33,190 bases of DNA from Pseudonocardia oroxyli (GCF_900102195.1 NZ_FNBE01000020.1:1-33190), one strand, 5' to 3'. Positions 1 through 7,908 are shown, numbered from the stretch's first letter. Notes: generated by a model not told the origin, from the sequence alone. Numbers and translations: made by a program.

Positions 1-165
1 CGGGTTGATGGTGACTGCAACCTCGCGGAACAGCCTAAGCCTGCCTGTTCCTACAGTGATGCGGGGAACGGGAAGCCCATTGATGCGGCTCGGGGCTCTG
101 CGTTCACCGACTCCCGGGGGATAACCTACCGAGTAGAGGAAGACTGTGGACTCACGCAGGTGTAG
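1..165 (+). CDS. C-terminal end of an unknown protein (partial)
   Basis: Frame 1 is open from the left edge to a TAG at 163-165, giving the last 54 residues of a protein whose start lies outside the window. The tail holds three cysteines and ends in GLTQV. The composition (G, D, N, paired Cys) would suit a secreted or surface protein, but no family is recognised. A hairpin lies 18 bases past the stop, which supports a real gene end here. Confidence 0.5.
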   Translation, partial: RVDGDCNLAEQPKPACSYSDAGNGKPIDAARGSAFTDSRGITYRVEEDCGLTQV

Positions 166-183
166 AGCATCATCTGTGGCGAG

Positions 184-214
184 CCGATTCGCCTGCCGCC
201 TGGTGTCGAATCGG
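184..214 (+). terminator. Hairpin after the partial gene, possible terminator
   Basis: CCGATTCG (184-191) and CGAATCGG (207-214) form a perfect 8-bp stem around a 15-base loop, just past the stop at 165. There is no U-tract, which is common for actinomycete terminators, so the call rests on the stem and its place. Confidence 0.4.
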
Positions 215-369
215 TGAAGACGCCGGGGCGGCGAACAGCGGCGCGTGGCGCATTCCCTTCCATGGAGGGCGACAACCGGATGACTGAATCTGACCGAGTG
301 CGCGAATGCGCATCGCTACCACCTGTATGCCCGCCACCTCGTTCCCTCGAAGACTTGAAGGAGAAGTTC

Positions 370-1059
370 GTGCATCGCATCTCGGCACTTCTGATTGTTT
401 TGGGCGGTGTCGTCGCAGCTTGCGGAACGGGAGGACCCGCGCCCGTGGCTACACCAAGTTCTCCCGGTCAGAGTTCGATTGCCCGTTCTGCCCCCTCGGC
501 CTCCGCTGCGCCAATAGCGGCGACAGCGCCGGGGTTTCCGATCGAGGCTCATCCTATGCTCACGATGACAACCCGTAACGACCCCCACTACACGGGGGAC
601 ATCGACGTGGTGGAGGTCGAGATCCGCGCAGGGGCCGAACTGATCGACCTGCCGGCAACGCTGCACCAGTGCATGAGAAAGCCCGAGCGGAGTCGGGCGC
701 TGCCAGTCACGTTCACCTTTACTCTGGACAGTGTCGACCCCGCTGTATTCGGCTTCCGGCCTGAGTTCCACCTCCGGAGCGGCAAGGTGGTCGGGCTGCT
801 GGGCACAACCGCCTGTGCCGCTCCCGCGATGTCGTCGATGCAGCTCACGCCTACCGCCCGCACGAAGGCCTTCTCAGGCTACGTCGCCGTCGACAGCAAC
901 CAGCTCAAGGGGACGATGGACTCCGACAGCATTATTATCCGGTCCTATCGAGGTCCGGTCACTCACACCGACTTCGCCGGCTCTGGCTTCTGCGAAGAGA
1001 GTCGCAAACGTGAGTTCGTCGAGGCTGCTCTGATCGGAAAGTGTGGCTTGCAGAGTTGA
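370..1059 (+). CDS. Putative lipoprotein of unknown function
   Basis: A 229-aa protein starting at a GTG, chosen because GAAGGAG lies at 357-363, six bases upstream, and because this start puts a lipoprotein signal at the N-terminus. The signal has a basic start (HR), a hydrophobic stretch (residues 5-15) and the lipobox V-A-A-C with the lipidated Cys at residue 18. A Ser/Ala/Pro-rich linker of about 35 residues follows, as in surface-anchored lipoproteins. The folded part has four more cysteines that could form two disulfides. It should be exported by Sec and anchored to the outer face of the membrane. No family is recognised. The same frame stays open upstream to 214, but that extension lacks a ribosome binding site and would hide the signal. 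Confidence 0.75.
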   Translation: MHRISALLIVLGGVVAACGTGGPAPVATPSSPGQSSIARSAPSASAAPIAATAPGFPIEAHPMLTMTTRNDPHYTGDIDVVEVEIRAGAELIDLPATLHQCMRKPERSRALPVTFTFTLDSVDPAVFGFRPEFHLRSGKVVGLLGTTACAAPAMSSMQLTPTARTKAFSGYVAVDSNQLKGTMDSDSIIIRSYRGPVTHTDFAGSGFCEESRKREFVEAALIGKCGLQS

Positions 1060-1271
1060 CCAACAGTGGGTCTTGGCCCCGTGTGCGCAAACGGCGTTGA
1101 GGCCCCACGGGCTCCGCGCGGAGAAGGCGGTCGGGCAAGATCTATGCTCGTGGCTCCGGAACGGGATTAGCCCGCCCTTGGCCGTCCCCGCCCGTCATGG
1201 CTGGGTCTAGGGATGTCACCGGCAAGATTAAGTCATCGATCGAGCCTGCGAGGCAACTCATCGAATGGATC

Positions 1272-1646
1272 TCATGCTCGCCGGAGTCTCCATCCACCGA
1301 GGTGGAGGGCGACGCCGACGACGAGCCCGAAGAGGAGACCCGAGGCCGGCAGAATCGCGGGGCTGGGGGACCAGTCGTAGGTGATGCTGATGATCGACTC
1401 GTAGGCGCGCGACAGGTGCGATGCCGGTGCGTCGACGACCGATTCGAGGGGCAGGAACGGGGCGACGGCGGCGCACAGCACGCCAGTGGCCAGGCCGACG
1501 GACCCGAGGATCACCAGGAGTGCACGCACGGCGGCATCGTCTCGGCGACCATCGTTTGGCGCAAGCACACCGTGACAGAGGTCGTGGTCCTGGAGGAGTA
1601 CCGGGGCAGGAACCTGGACTGCTGCCGGATCACGGTGACCCGACAA
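1272..1646 (-). CDS. Small membrane protein, unknown
   Basis: The minus-strand frame gives up to 124 aa with two clear hydrophobic segments: one at about residues 42-64, beginning ALLVILGSVGLATG, and one near the C-terminus (AILPASGLLFGLVVGVAL). The C-terminus is basic (GGWRLRRA), so two membrane passes with cytoplasmic ends are likely. The first 39 residues are polar and look less like coding sequence. A GTG at 1529, just before the first membrane segment, is a good alternative start giving about 85 aa. No strong ribosome binding site marks either start. The plus-strand frame over this region has no membrane or domain pattern and is treated as a shadow. Function is unknown. Confidence 0.5.
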   Translation of the reverse strand: MSGHRDPAAVQVPAPVLLQDHDLCHGVLAPNDGRRDDAAVRALLVILGSVGLATGVLCAAVAPFLPLESVVDAPASHLSRAYESIISITYDWSPSPAILPASGLLFGLVVGVALHLGGWRLRRA

Positions 1647-1703
1647 CGGGGGTGCCTCATGGATCGGCCCGCCGGGAGACGGACGCCTATCTCTGCCTGA
1701 GTC

Positions 1704-2453
1704 TCAGCGTGCTAGGACCCGACGGGCGGCTTCCAACAGCGAATGCCTCCGGTCGTAGCCGACGCCGGTGGCGGCTTGGACGAGGGTGGCGATTGCAGCG
1801 CGGAGCGGGTCGGGTTCGGCGGCGTGCAGCAGCGCGGGGAGTGTCATGTGCTGCTGGCTCCAGTCCGCCTGGCCGTCGGGGGAGCGGATCGTGGTGCTGG
1901 GGACGTGGGGGTCTTCGGCGAGGGCTCGCCACATGGCGGCGGGGTCGTCGAAGGGGGCGGGGAGTGGGGTGGCGTGGTCGAGGGCGTCGAGGGCGGCGTC
2001 GATCCAGCTGATCCCGTTGAGTCCGGCCTCGGTGTAGGCCTGGCGGACCGCGAAGCGGGCGACCGCGCGTTGTTGCTGTGGGCCGGCTGCGACGACGGCG
2101 TCGAGCAGTGCCCGGTCGTACTGGGAGAGTTGCAGCGACTCGGCGATCTCCAGAACCTCGCGGGCGGGGATTCGGCCTCCCCAGCGCAGGTTCTGTTCTG
2201 CGAGGCGCTGTCGCTCGCGTTCTGCGAGTTCGGCTTGTGCCTGGGCGTCGACGTGGGCTCGTTGCTCGGCCTTCCGGGTGGCGAGTTCGGCTTGGGTGGG
2301 GAGGGCGCGGGCGTGGTCGTGCCAGTACGCGGCAGTCCGGCTGGTCCGGCGCAGGACCGCGTCGGGTGCGGGTGGGGCCGGCCAGAGCTGGATGAGGTAG
2401 CGGTCGAGGACAGGGTCGTCCTGGGAGCGGGATCCGTCGCTGGCGGCGTCCAT
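1704..2453 (-). CDS. Hypothetical protein with charged helical middle
   Basis: A 249-aa protein of no family that I recognise. Residues about 50-90 are rich in Ala, Glu, Arg and Gln (ELATRKAEQRAHVDAQAQ and on) and should form a long charged helix or coiled coil. The C-terminal half is a mix of helices with several Trp and His residues. There is no signal peptide or membrane segment, so it is probably cytoplasmic. It is the last of three minus-strand genes (3320 to 1704) with short gaps, 12 bases from its upstream neighbour, so they are likely one operon. No clear Shine-Dalgarno precedes the ATG, which suggests coupling to the gene before it. Confidence 0.72.
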   Translation of the reverse strand: MDAASDGSRSQDDPVLDRYLIQLWPAPPAPDAVLRRTSRTAAYWHDHARALPTQAELATRKAEQRAHVDAQAQAELAERERQRLAEQNLRWGGRIPAREVLEIAESLQLSQYDRALLDAVVAAGPQQQRAVARFAVRQAYTEAGLNGISWIDAALDALDHATPLPAPFDDPAAMWRALAEDPHVPSTTIRSPDGQADWSQQHMTLPALLHAAEPDPLRAAIATLVQAATGVGYDRRHSLLEAARRVLAR

Positions 2454-2465
2454 GCCGGTTGCGCA

Positions 2466-2819
2466 CTAGCGGACTCGGAGGGGAACGCTGGCGGGCAGGA
2501 GCAGGGGGTAGGCCTCGTTGGCCATGAGGCCCATGAGCTGGAGCGGTGCGCCGGTGGGGGTGAACGGCGCCTCGACGATCTCCTCCCACTGCTGGTCGAG
2601 GGCTGGCGAAGTGTCGTGGTGTTCGACGGTCAGGCGCACCCATCCCGTGTGCAGGCCGGTGAACATCCAGAGGCGTTCGGGCATCCCGGCGCCGCAGAGT
2701 CCGTTGACCTGCCCGGCGAAGGAGTGCTCGGCGTCGTAGTCGACGTCCCAGGCGGCGGGGTTCTCGATCATCATCTGGCCGTAGCTGACGAAGATGTCGC
2801 CCTCGAACATCGTCTCCAC
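2466..2819 (-). CDS. Hypothetical protein, acidic, 117 aa
   Basis: A compact 117-aa acidic protein, probably cytoplasmic, with many aromatic residues and the look of a beta-rich single domain (WMFTGLHTGWVRLTVEHHD; ending PLLLPASVPLRVR). I do not recognise the family. The frame opens at a GTG (2819), but an ATG nine bases later (2810) has GGAG close in front of it (2814-2817 on the minus strand) and may be the true start. It is the middle gene of the three-gene minus-strand cluster. Confidence 0.72.
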   Translation of the reverse strand: METMFEGDIFVSYGQMMIENPAAWDVDYDAEHSFAGQVNGLCGAGMPERLWMFTGLHTGWVRLTVEHHDTSPALDQQWEEIVEAPFTPTGAPLQLMGLMANEAYPLLLPASVPLRVR

Positions 2820-2861
2820 GACCCGAACGTATCCCGAGCCTGGCCGGCCGGGATGCGCGAC

Positions 2862-3320
2862 TCACAGCGGGCGGGTTAGGTGACGGGTCGCCGAGTCGGT
2901 GACCGGGTGCCGCGATTCGATCGGGTCGTCGGGCTCGCTGTGGTGGCAGACCCAGGTGTCGAGCTCGAACAGCCTCTCAGCGATGTTCTCCGAACGAGTT
3001 TCGGAGCCGGGGCCGGCGGCACTCATCAAATCGGCGGCGAGCCCGGTGCTGTCGGGGCCGACGAGACCGGCGTAGTCCGCGCCGCGAGCCCGTTCGTGAC
3101 GGGTCGCTGCGGCGAGTACCTCCCGCGCGTGATCGATGAGCTGGAGTGCGTCGTACACAAGCGATCCAGGCTCGAGACGGCTGGCGTGGCCGTTGGGAGC
3201 CATGCCTCGGGCGAAATCTGAGGCCCGTCTTGCTGCCTCGGCGAGTTCGAGCTCCGCCACCACGAGAGCTCGCGCTGCTGGGGCAGCGGACTGCAGATGG
3301 CTGATCGAGTTCACGGGCAC
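2862..3320 (-). CDS. Hypothetical helical protein, 152 aa
   Basis: A 152-aa protein rich in Ala, Glu and Arg, mostly helical in its first 100 residues (for example LVVAELELAEAARRASDFAR), with a more polar His- and Asp-containing tail. Start is GTG at 3320 with GGAAAG immediately before it. A second in-frame GTG six bases later sits at a better distance from that purine run. No family is recognised. It is the first gene of the minus-strand cluster, so the promoter should lie in the structured 3321-3645 gap that it shares with the divergent Rv3235-like gene. Confidence 0.7.
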   Translation of the reverse strand: MPVNSISHLQSAAPAARALVVAELELAEAARRASDFARGMAPNGHASRLEPGSLVYDALQLIDHAREVLAAATRHERARGADYAGLVGPDSTGLAADLMSAAGPGSETRSENIAERLFELDTWVCHHSEPDDPIESRHPVTDSATRHLTRPL

Positions 3321-3403
3321 CTTTCCGACGCTAGGCCAGATTTGGGGCTACGAACGGGTCAACTCGCGTCCTGTGGACAACCGTGAGGCGGGCACTGAAT
3401 TGC

Positions 3404-3536
3404 CTCGGACCGGCCTTCGGCCGGGCAGTCCTTCCAGGTGGGCCGCTTACTCCGCCCGGTCTCACGGGAAAGGATGCTGCGCATCGGCTTCGCCGACGCC
3501 TGCGGCGCCCTTGCCCGTGAGCCTCGCCGGGCGGAG
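3404..3536. promoter_or_regulatory. Highly structured divergent intergenic region
   Basis: The 325-bp gap 3321-3645 between divergent genes holds no gene that I can support but is unusually rich in nested inverted repeats. CCGGCC-TTC-GGCCGG is at 3410-3424. A long imperfect stem pairs CTCCGCCCGG (3450-3459) with CCGGGCGGAG (3527-3536) and CTCACGGG (3461-3468) with CCCGTGAG (3514-3521). Inside it are two small hairpins, CGGC-TTC-GCCG (3485-3495) and CGCC-TGC-GGCG (3497-3507). The result is a branched fold. It must contain two promoters and could be a structured 5' leader, an attenuator or a DNA-level site. Nothing identifies which. Confidence 0.45.
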
Positions 3537-3645
3537 TCGGGCGCGGACGGCAGGGGCGGGCGCTTCGCACCGCGCCCCGCTACCGGCCCACCGGCTACTG
3601 CAGCCTTCTCGGGCCGGTTCCTTCCGGAGCTGAGGAGCCGTCGCC

Positions 3646-4143
3646 ATGCCGTCCCCGACCCGTCACCACGAGGAGAACCGCAACGCCACTGACATCAGCC
3701 GCCCGCAGTTCGGTCGCGTCGCCACCGAGTCGCCCGGCGTCCGGGCCTGCCCGACCTGCGGACATGTCGCCGAGCCGACCCCCGAGACGGTCGGTTCAGC
3801 TGGACCGCTGGTCAGCGACCTAGTCCCGAGCGCCGGCGTCGTACGGACGGTGTTCCGCACGCTGGTCCTGCTGATGGAGGTGCTCGACGGTCGTCGTCCG
3901 TGGCGGCAAGTTGCGCATCTCGCGGTGCCGGAGGTCGGCCGCTACCTGCGGGCGGCTCCGGTGGATCCGCGGCTGGGCGTGGGTGCGGCGAAGGTGGTCA
4001 GCTTCCACCCGTCGCAGCCACACCGGTGCCGGATCGAGACCGCGAGCTCAGTTCAGATCCGGGGTCGGCGGCGAGCGTTGGCCGCAAAGTTCGAGATCAC
4101 CGGCCAGGGGGAGTGGATCTGCACGATGATCCGGATCCTGTGA
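3646..4143 (+). CDS. Rv3235-like (DUF6459-type) protein
   Basis: A 165-aa protein. The C-terminal 100 residues follow the pattern of the small actinobacterial Rv3235 family: a helix with LEVLDGRRPWRQVAHL-like sequence (here LLMEVLDGRRPWRQVAHL), a variable middle, then a strand-rich end with HPSQPHRCRIETASSVQIRG and a closing GQGEWICTMIRIL. The family is widespread in actinobacteria and has no firmly known biochemical role that I can name. The N-terminal part has a CPTCG knuckle (about residue 36-40), not usual in the family, which may bind metal if another pair is supplied in a complex. The ATG follows GGAGCTGAGGAG. A strong hairpin ends the gene. The family assignment is by pattern and memory only. 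Confidence 0.75.
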   Translation: MPSPTRHHEENRNATDISRPQFGRVATESPGVRACPTCGHVAEPTPETVGSAGPLVSDLVPSAGVVRTVFRTLVLLMEVLDGRRPWRQVAHLAVPEVGRYLRAAPVDPRLGVGAAKVVSFHPSQPHRCRIETASSVQIRGRRRALAAKFEITGQGEWICTMIRIL

Positions 4144-4149
4144 GTGGCG

Positions 4150-4181
4150 GGCCCGGCGAGGACACGACACCTCGCCGGGCC
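4150..4181. terminator. Bidirectional terminator between convergent genes
   Basis: GGCCCGGCGAGG (4150-4161) pairs perfectly with CCTCGCCGGGCC (4170-4181) around an 8-base loop, between the stop of the plus-strand Rv3235-like gene (4143) and the stop of the minus-strand Nudix gene (4197). The 12-bp GC stem can end transcription from both sides. Confidence 0.75.
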
Positions 4182-4196
4182 TCTCCCGTGGCCGGC

Positions 4197-4568
4197 TCAG
4201 ATCGACAGGTGCCGACGCACCGGCGGAAAGATCGTCGTGAGCGGGATCAGGGAGGAGAGCGCCGACGATGGCACCCGTCGGATCTCGATGATGGCGGGGT
4301 CGGCCGACGTCGTAGTCGACGCTGGAGCCGTGCCGGCGAAGTAGGTGATCGACGCACCCGTTGTCGGGTGGACGCGGCTTCCCAACTCCTCGGTGATGGC
4401 GGCGTCGACGCCGGTCTCTTCCAGGACCTCTCGGCGGGCGGCAGCGGTCGGCGACTCGTCGGTCTCGACTTTGCCGCCGGGGAAGACCCACGGTGGGACG
4501 CCGTCTCGTCGTCGGATAAGCAGAACGCCGTCCGGACCGGTAATCACGGCTACGACGACGTCGGGCAT
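4197..4568 (-). CDS. Nudix hydrolase
   Basis: A Nudix-fold pyrophosphohydrolase of 123 aa from the ATG at 4568. A TTG at 4595 would add nine residues. The full Nudix box is present: G-x5-E-x7-REVLEETGV, beginning GGKVETDE, with the metal-binding glutamates of the REVLEE helix intact. The preceding strand has IRRRDGVPPWVFPGGK, the usual MutT-like entry to the box. Such enzymes cleave nucleoside diphosphates linked to another group using Mg2+ or Mn2+. The substrate cannot be told from sequence. It is divergent from a large XRE regulator that carries a Nudix-associated C-terminal region, a pairing seen often in actinomycetes, so the two may be co-regulated. Confidence 0.9.
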   Translation of the reverse strand: MPDVVVAVITGPDGVLLIRRRDGVPPWVFPGGKVETDESPTAAARREVLEETGVDAAITEELGSRVHPTTGASITYFAGTAPASTTTSADPAIIEIRRVPSSALSSLIPLTTIFPPVRRHLSI

Positions 4569-4672
4569 GGGCCCAGCCTGCACCTCTTTGGTCAAAGCGC
4601 CACGAGCTCGGCGGCTCGGGTGCGATCATCGGTCGGCCAGGACGCCGAGACGACGAGCGTGCGGGGGCCCGG

Positions 4673-6148
4673 ATGCAGGCAGGGGCGGATGGTGGACAAG
4701 CATGGCTCCACGTGGCCGAGACCGTGGCAGCTGCGCCGCCCGACGGGTCCGACGTCGGAGAGATCATCCGCTGGTACCGCCAGCGTGAGGGCTTGACCCA
4801 GCAGGACGCGGCGGAGCTGCTGAACACCACGCAGTCGCGGCTTTCGAAGCTGGAGAAGGGGTCGCAGGCACTGCGCGACGTCGTTGAGCTCCGCCACATC
4901 GCGGCCAAGCTCGGAATTCCGCCCGAGCGGCTCGGGATCCTCCCGGACAACTCGCGCGACGCGATCGCGCGGCCGGGCGCGGAGAGTCTTGAGCCGGGGC
5001 CCGTCCGGCAGAGCCAGGAACGCTGGCGTGAGGTTCGGAAGGTGCTCAACGCCAACCGCGCGTTGCTCGGAGACCTCGCAGCGGAGCTCTACCCGCAGGA
5101 GGAACGTGTCGCGGGCACCACGGTTCTCGCGGGACCCGGCTGGGTGCCGGACGCGCCGGTCGACCTCGCCGACGTCGAAATGACTTGGCTGGCCGAGTCC
5201 CCGACGCCCACGATCACGGGCAAGGTGGACGAGGCTGCGGCCGCGCGGGCAGTCCGCGCGTCCGGCGAGCCGTACGACCGCTACTCCCGGACCCTGCGGG
5301 ATCTCGCGCGGCCGAAGCTGCTGGACAACCGAGCGAGCTATCGGCTGTTGTCCGCGGACTGGTCCGGCGGTCGCGGCAGGTTCGGCTTCAACTACACCAG
5401 CTACTTCGACGTGCTCGACGTGTGCGAGGCCGTCGGGCATGAGTTCGCCGATGCCTGGCAGCGGCGCGGCCGGAAGCGCCCGAGCCCTGCCGACCTGCCG
5501 CTGCGGCGGCTGATCGAGGACCCTTTCGACCTCAAGGCGCGGCCGATGTTGCCGAGCGTGAACACGCTGACGATCCGGCGCGACCCGATCGACGGCCACC
5601 GGATGTACCTGCACCGTCGCAACGCGGGCGCCGTCGCCGCGGCGGGCGGGATGTTCCACGTCGTTCCCGCCGGTGCGTTCCAGCCCGCGGCACTGGCGCC
5701 GGCGCACCAGGCCAACGACTTCTCTTTCTGGCGCAACATCCAGCGCGAGTACTCGGAGGAGTTCCTCGGCAACGCCGAGCACGATGGCAACAGCGTCGAC
5801 CCCATCGACTACCTCGCCGAGGAGCCGTTCGCGTCCTTTGAGCGAGCGCGGGTGGCCGGTGATTTCCGAGTCTCGGCGCTGGCGCTGGTGTTGGAGCCGC
5901 TGACGCTGTGGGTCGAGCTTCTGACCGTAGCCGTGATCGAGGCGTCAGTCTTCGACGCGCTCTTCCGCGACATGGTGGCAGTGAACGAGGAGGGTGCGGC
6001 GGTCAGTACGGACGCGGATAAGCCGGCTGTGGGAATCCCGTTCACCTCCGAGTCGCGTGAGCGACTGCGCGGCGAGCCCCTTTCGCCGATCGCTCGAGCG
6101 TGCATCGAACTCGCGTGGTGCCACAGATCAGAGCTGCTCGGACGATAG
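4673..6148 (+). CDS. Large XRE-family transcriptional regulator
   Basis: A 491-aa protein with an N-terminal XRE/Cro-type helix-turn-helix (about residues 28-85; EGLTQQDAAELLNTTQSRLS then KLEKGSQAL), a linker, and a long C-terminal region. The HVVPAGAFQP stretch after HRRNAGAVAAAGGMF resembles the degenerate Nudix-like sensor region found in actinomycete HTH regulators encoded beside Nudix hydrolases. The family reading is from memory of those proteins; the ligand is unknown. There are no membrane segments, so it is cytoplasmic. It is divergent from the Nudix gene with a 100-base gap that must hold both promoters and probably its own operator. The ATG at 4673 is the longest supported start. 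A GTG at 4712 is possible and would keep the HTH. Confidence 0.85.
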   Translation: MQAGADGGQAWLHVAETVAAAPPDGSDVGEIIRWYRQREGLTQQDAAELLNTTQSRLSKLEKGSQALRDVVELRHIAAKLGIPPERLGILPDNSRDAIARPGAESLEPGPVRQSQERWREVRKVLNANRALLGDLAAELYPQEERVAGTTVLAGPGWVPDAPVDLADVEMTWLAESPTPTITGKVDEAAAARAVRASGEPYDRYSRTLRDLARPKLLDNRASYRLLSADWSGGRGRFGFNYTSYFDVLDVCEAVGHEFADAWQRRGRKRPSPADLPLRRLIEDPFDLKARPMLPSVNTLTIRRDPIDGHRMYLHRRNAGAVAAAGGMFHVVPAGAFQPAALAPAHQANDFSFWRNIQREYSEEFLGNAEHDGNSVDPIDYLAEEPFASFERARVAGDFRVSALALVLEPLTLWVELLTVAVIEASVFDALFRDMVAVNEEGAAVSTDADKPAVGIPFTSESRERLRGEPLSPIARACIELAWCHRSELLGR

Positions 6149-6172
6149 GTCGACCGCTGGATAAACAGGAAG

Positions 6173-6204
6173 TTGACGTTAGCGTGATCGAGGAGGTGTA
6201 GCGT
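6173..6204 (+). promoter_or_regulatory. Candidate promoter giving a leaderless mRNA
   Basis: TTGACG (6173-6178) and TAGCGT (6199-6204, TANNNT type) lie 20 bases apart, upstream of the ATG at 6211. A start seven bases past the -10 would fall on the ATG itself. The spacing is longer than ideal. Confidence 0.4.
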
Positions 6205-6210
6205 TCTTCC

Positions 6211-6897
6211 ATGCCCCACGTTCATGACGAGGTTCGCATAACCGATTCCGTCTCTGTCGCGAGCAGACACTACCTCTCTGCCGAGCATCTCTGGTCGGCG
6301 CTACACGCGGCGCGCCGATCTCGGGAGCTCGAGGCTGAGGTCGCAGGGCCCGGATTCGACCCCGAGCACCGCTCGTATGTCATCTCCGCGCTCCTGAGCG
6401 CTGTCGCCTTCCTTGAAGCCGTCGTTAACGAGGTGTTCGAGGATGCGGTCGACCGCAACGACAGGGTCAAGCCGCTGGGCCTGCGCTGTACCGAATTAAT
6501 GGCGGAGACGTGGGCTACCTCGGAGCGGAGTCTAGGAACACTTGAGAGGTACCAACTCGCGCTGCTCATGGCGGATAAGGCGCGGTTCGGGAAGGGCGAG
6601 AACCCCTATCAGGATGCCAGCTCGGTGATCGGAATTCGCAACAGCCTCACTCACTTCAAGCCGCGCTGGCATCAGCATGGAGAGGTTGAGAAGCTAGAGA
6701 AGAGCTTGAGCGGCAAGTTTGACCTCAATCCCTACCTCGCCGAAACAGGGAACCCGTGGTTCCCCGGAAAGGTACTGAGTGCGGGCTGCGCGGAATGGGC
6801 GGTGAATTCGTGCAGGCTCCTGGCGCAAGGCTGGAGCGATAGGCTTGGGCTTCCGCGCTACTTCGATGAATCTGTTGCCGAATGGAAATCTCCATGA
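6211..6897 (+). CDS. HEPN-motif protein, possible RNase of abortive defence
   Basis: A 228-aa mainly helical protein. It has a conserved-looking RNSLTH motif at residues 143-148, which fits the R-x4-6-H signature (often RNxxxH) of HEPN-domain ribonucleases. The preceding long helices, one of them ALLSAVAFLEAVVNEVFEDA (about residues 60-79), fit the HEPN four-helix bundle, where an early acidic helix packs against the R-H helix. Many HEPN proteins are toxin or abortive-infection effectors that cut RNA; others are inactive or structural. No nucleotidyltransferase (MNT) partner is encoded beside it. The G+C content looks lower than that of its neighbours, which may reflect transfer. A GAGGAGG sits 14 bases upstream of the ATG, too far for a normal ribosome binding site, and the promoter placement suggests a leaderless mRNA. 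Confidence 0.72.
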   Translation: MPHVHDEVRITDSVSVASRHYLSAEHLWSALHAARRSRELEAEVAGPGFDPEHRSYVISALLSAVAFLEAVVNEVFEDAVDRNDRVKPLGLRCTELMAETWATSERSLGTLERYQLALLMADKARFGKGENPYQDASSVIGIRNSLTHFKPRWHQHGEVEKLEKSLSGKFDLNPYLAETGNPWFPGKVLSAGCAEWAVNSCRLLAQGWSDRLGLPRYFDESVAEWKSP

Positions 6898-6926
6898 AGC
6901 ACGCCCACGTGACGGGGGATGCTCGG

Positions 6927-6957
6927 TTGTGTCCTGGTTGTGCAGATGCCCTAACCT
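6927..6957 (+). promoter_or_regulatory. Candidate promoter of the epimerase gene
   Basis: TTGTGT (6927-6932) and TAACCT (6952-6957) lie 19 bases apart, ten bases before the ATG at 6967. No Shine-Dalgarno is present, which again fits a leaderless or near-leaderless transcript. Confidence 0.3.
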
Positions 6958-6966
6958 TCTCGATTG

Positions 6967-7908
6967 ATGAAGGTCATGGTCACCGGCGCGACCGGGTTCG
7001 TCGGGTATGCCGTTGCCGCCTCGCTGGCAGTTGGCGGGCACGAGGTCTCGGCACTGACTCGCTCCGAGCGGACGCTGCCGCCAGGGGTGAAGCCGGTCTC
7101 GGCGGACCTGTTGGACGCACGGAGCGTCGCCCAAGCCTTTCGAGCTGAGCGACCCGGCGTTGTCTGTCATCTGGCGGCGCTCGCACGCGTGCGCGACTCA
7201 CGCGTGGATCCACTCGGCTACTGGCGGACGAACGTCGATGGCACGCTGGCGCTGCTTGAAGCGCTTGCTGCTCGGGAGAGTCCGGGCCGCTTGGTCGCCG
7301 CCTCGACCTGTGCCCTTTACGGCGAGGACGTGCCGCAGCCGATCACCGAGGCTCAAGTGCCGCAGCCTGCGAACCCCTACGGCAGCACAAAGCTCGCGGC
7401 GGACCGGGCGATTGCGGACGTCGCGGCTACGGGTGCGATCGGGGCGATCAGCCTGCGCGCCTTCAACATCGCGGGCGGAGTCGGCACCCACGCCGACCCC
7501 GACACGAGTCGATTGATCCCGAAGATCGTCGCTGTGGCGCGCGGTGAGGCGCCAGAGCTGACCGTCAACGGTGACGGCTCAGTGGTGCGGGACTACCTCC
7601 ACGTCCTCGACATGGCGGACGCGTTCGTCCGAGCGCTAGACGCTTGCGAGCCGGGGACGTGGAAGGCCTATAACGTCGGAAGCGGGAATCGTTCGACCAT
7701 CGCGGACGTCATAGCTGCTGCCGAGGAGGTCATCGGGCGGCCGTTGCCGGTCAAGCACAACCCGCCCGCGGATGAGCCGAAGGTGCTACTCGCGGATCCC
7801 TCGCTGGCCGAGAAGGAGCTGGGCTGGCGGCCCCAGCGGTCCGATCTGAGGCAGATCGTGCGCGATGCCTACAACGCTGTGACCAGCAGGGATTCCGCCA
7901 GCGAATAG
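6967..7908 (+). CDS. NAD-dependent epimerase/dehydratase, GalE-like (extended SDR)
   Basis: A 313-aa extended short-chain dehydrogenase/reductase acting on a nucleotide sugar. The NAD(P)-binding GATGFVG is at residues 7-13, the catalytic Y-x3-K is Y138/K142 (YGSTK), and VVRDYLHVLDMADA, typical of UDP-glucose 4-epimerase-type enzymes, lies in the substrate half, followed by NVGSGNRSTIADVI. Length matches the family (about 310-330 aa). The substrate (UDP-glucose/galactose or a related sugar) cannot be fixed from sequence. The ATG at 6967 is preferred over the in-frame TTG at 6964 because the glycine motif is then at the usual distance. No sugar pathway genes lie beside it. Confidence 0.9.
   Translation: MKVMVTGATGFVGYAVAASLAVGGHEVSALTRSERTLPPGVKPVSADLLDARSVAQAFRAERPGVVCHLAALARVRDSRVDPLGYWRTNVDGTLALLEALAARESPGRLVAASTCALYGEDVPQPITEAQVPQPANPYGSTKLAADRAIADVAATGAIGAISLRAFNIAGGVGTHADPDTSRLIPKIVAVARGEAPELTVNGDGSVVRDYLHVLDMADAFVRALDACEPGTWKAYNVGSGNRSTIADVIAAAEEVIGRPLPVKHNPPADEPKVLLADPSLAEKELGWRPQRSDLRQIVRDAYNAVTSRDSASE

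Noticed and set aside
1112..1123. CTCCGCGCGGAG palindrome in the 1060-1271 gap as a terminator
   Set aside because: No room for a hairpin loop without breaking the stem, and it is far from the gene end; likely chance in GC-rich DNA.
1197..2011. Plus-strand frames at 1197-1700 and 1421-2011 as genes
   Set aside because: Low-complexity Arg/Gly-rich translations with no domain pattern; the minus strand explains the region better.
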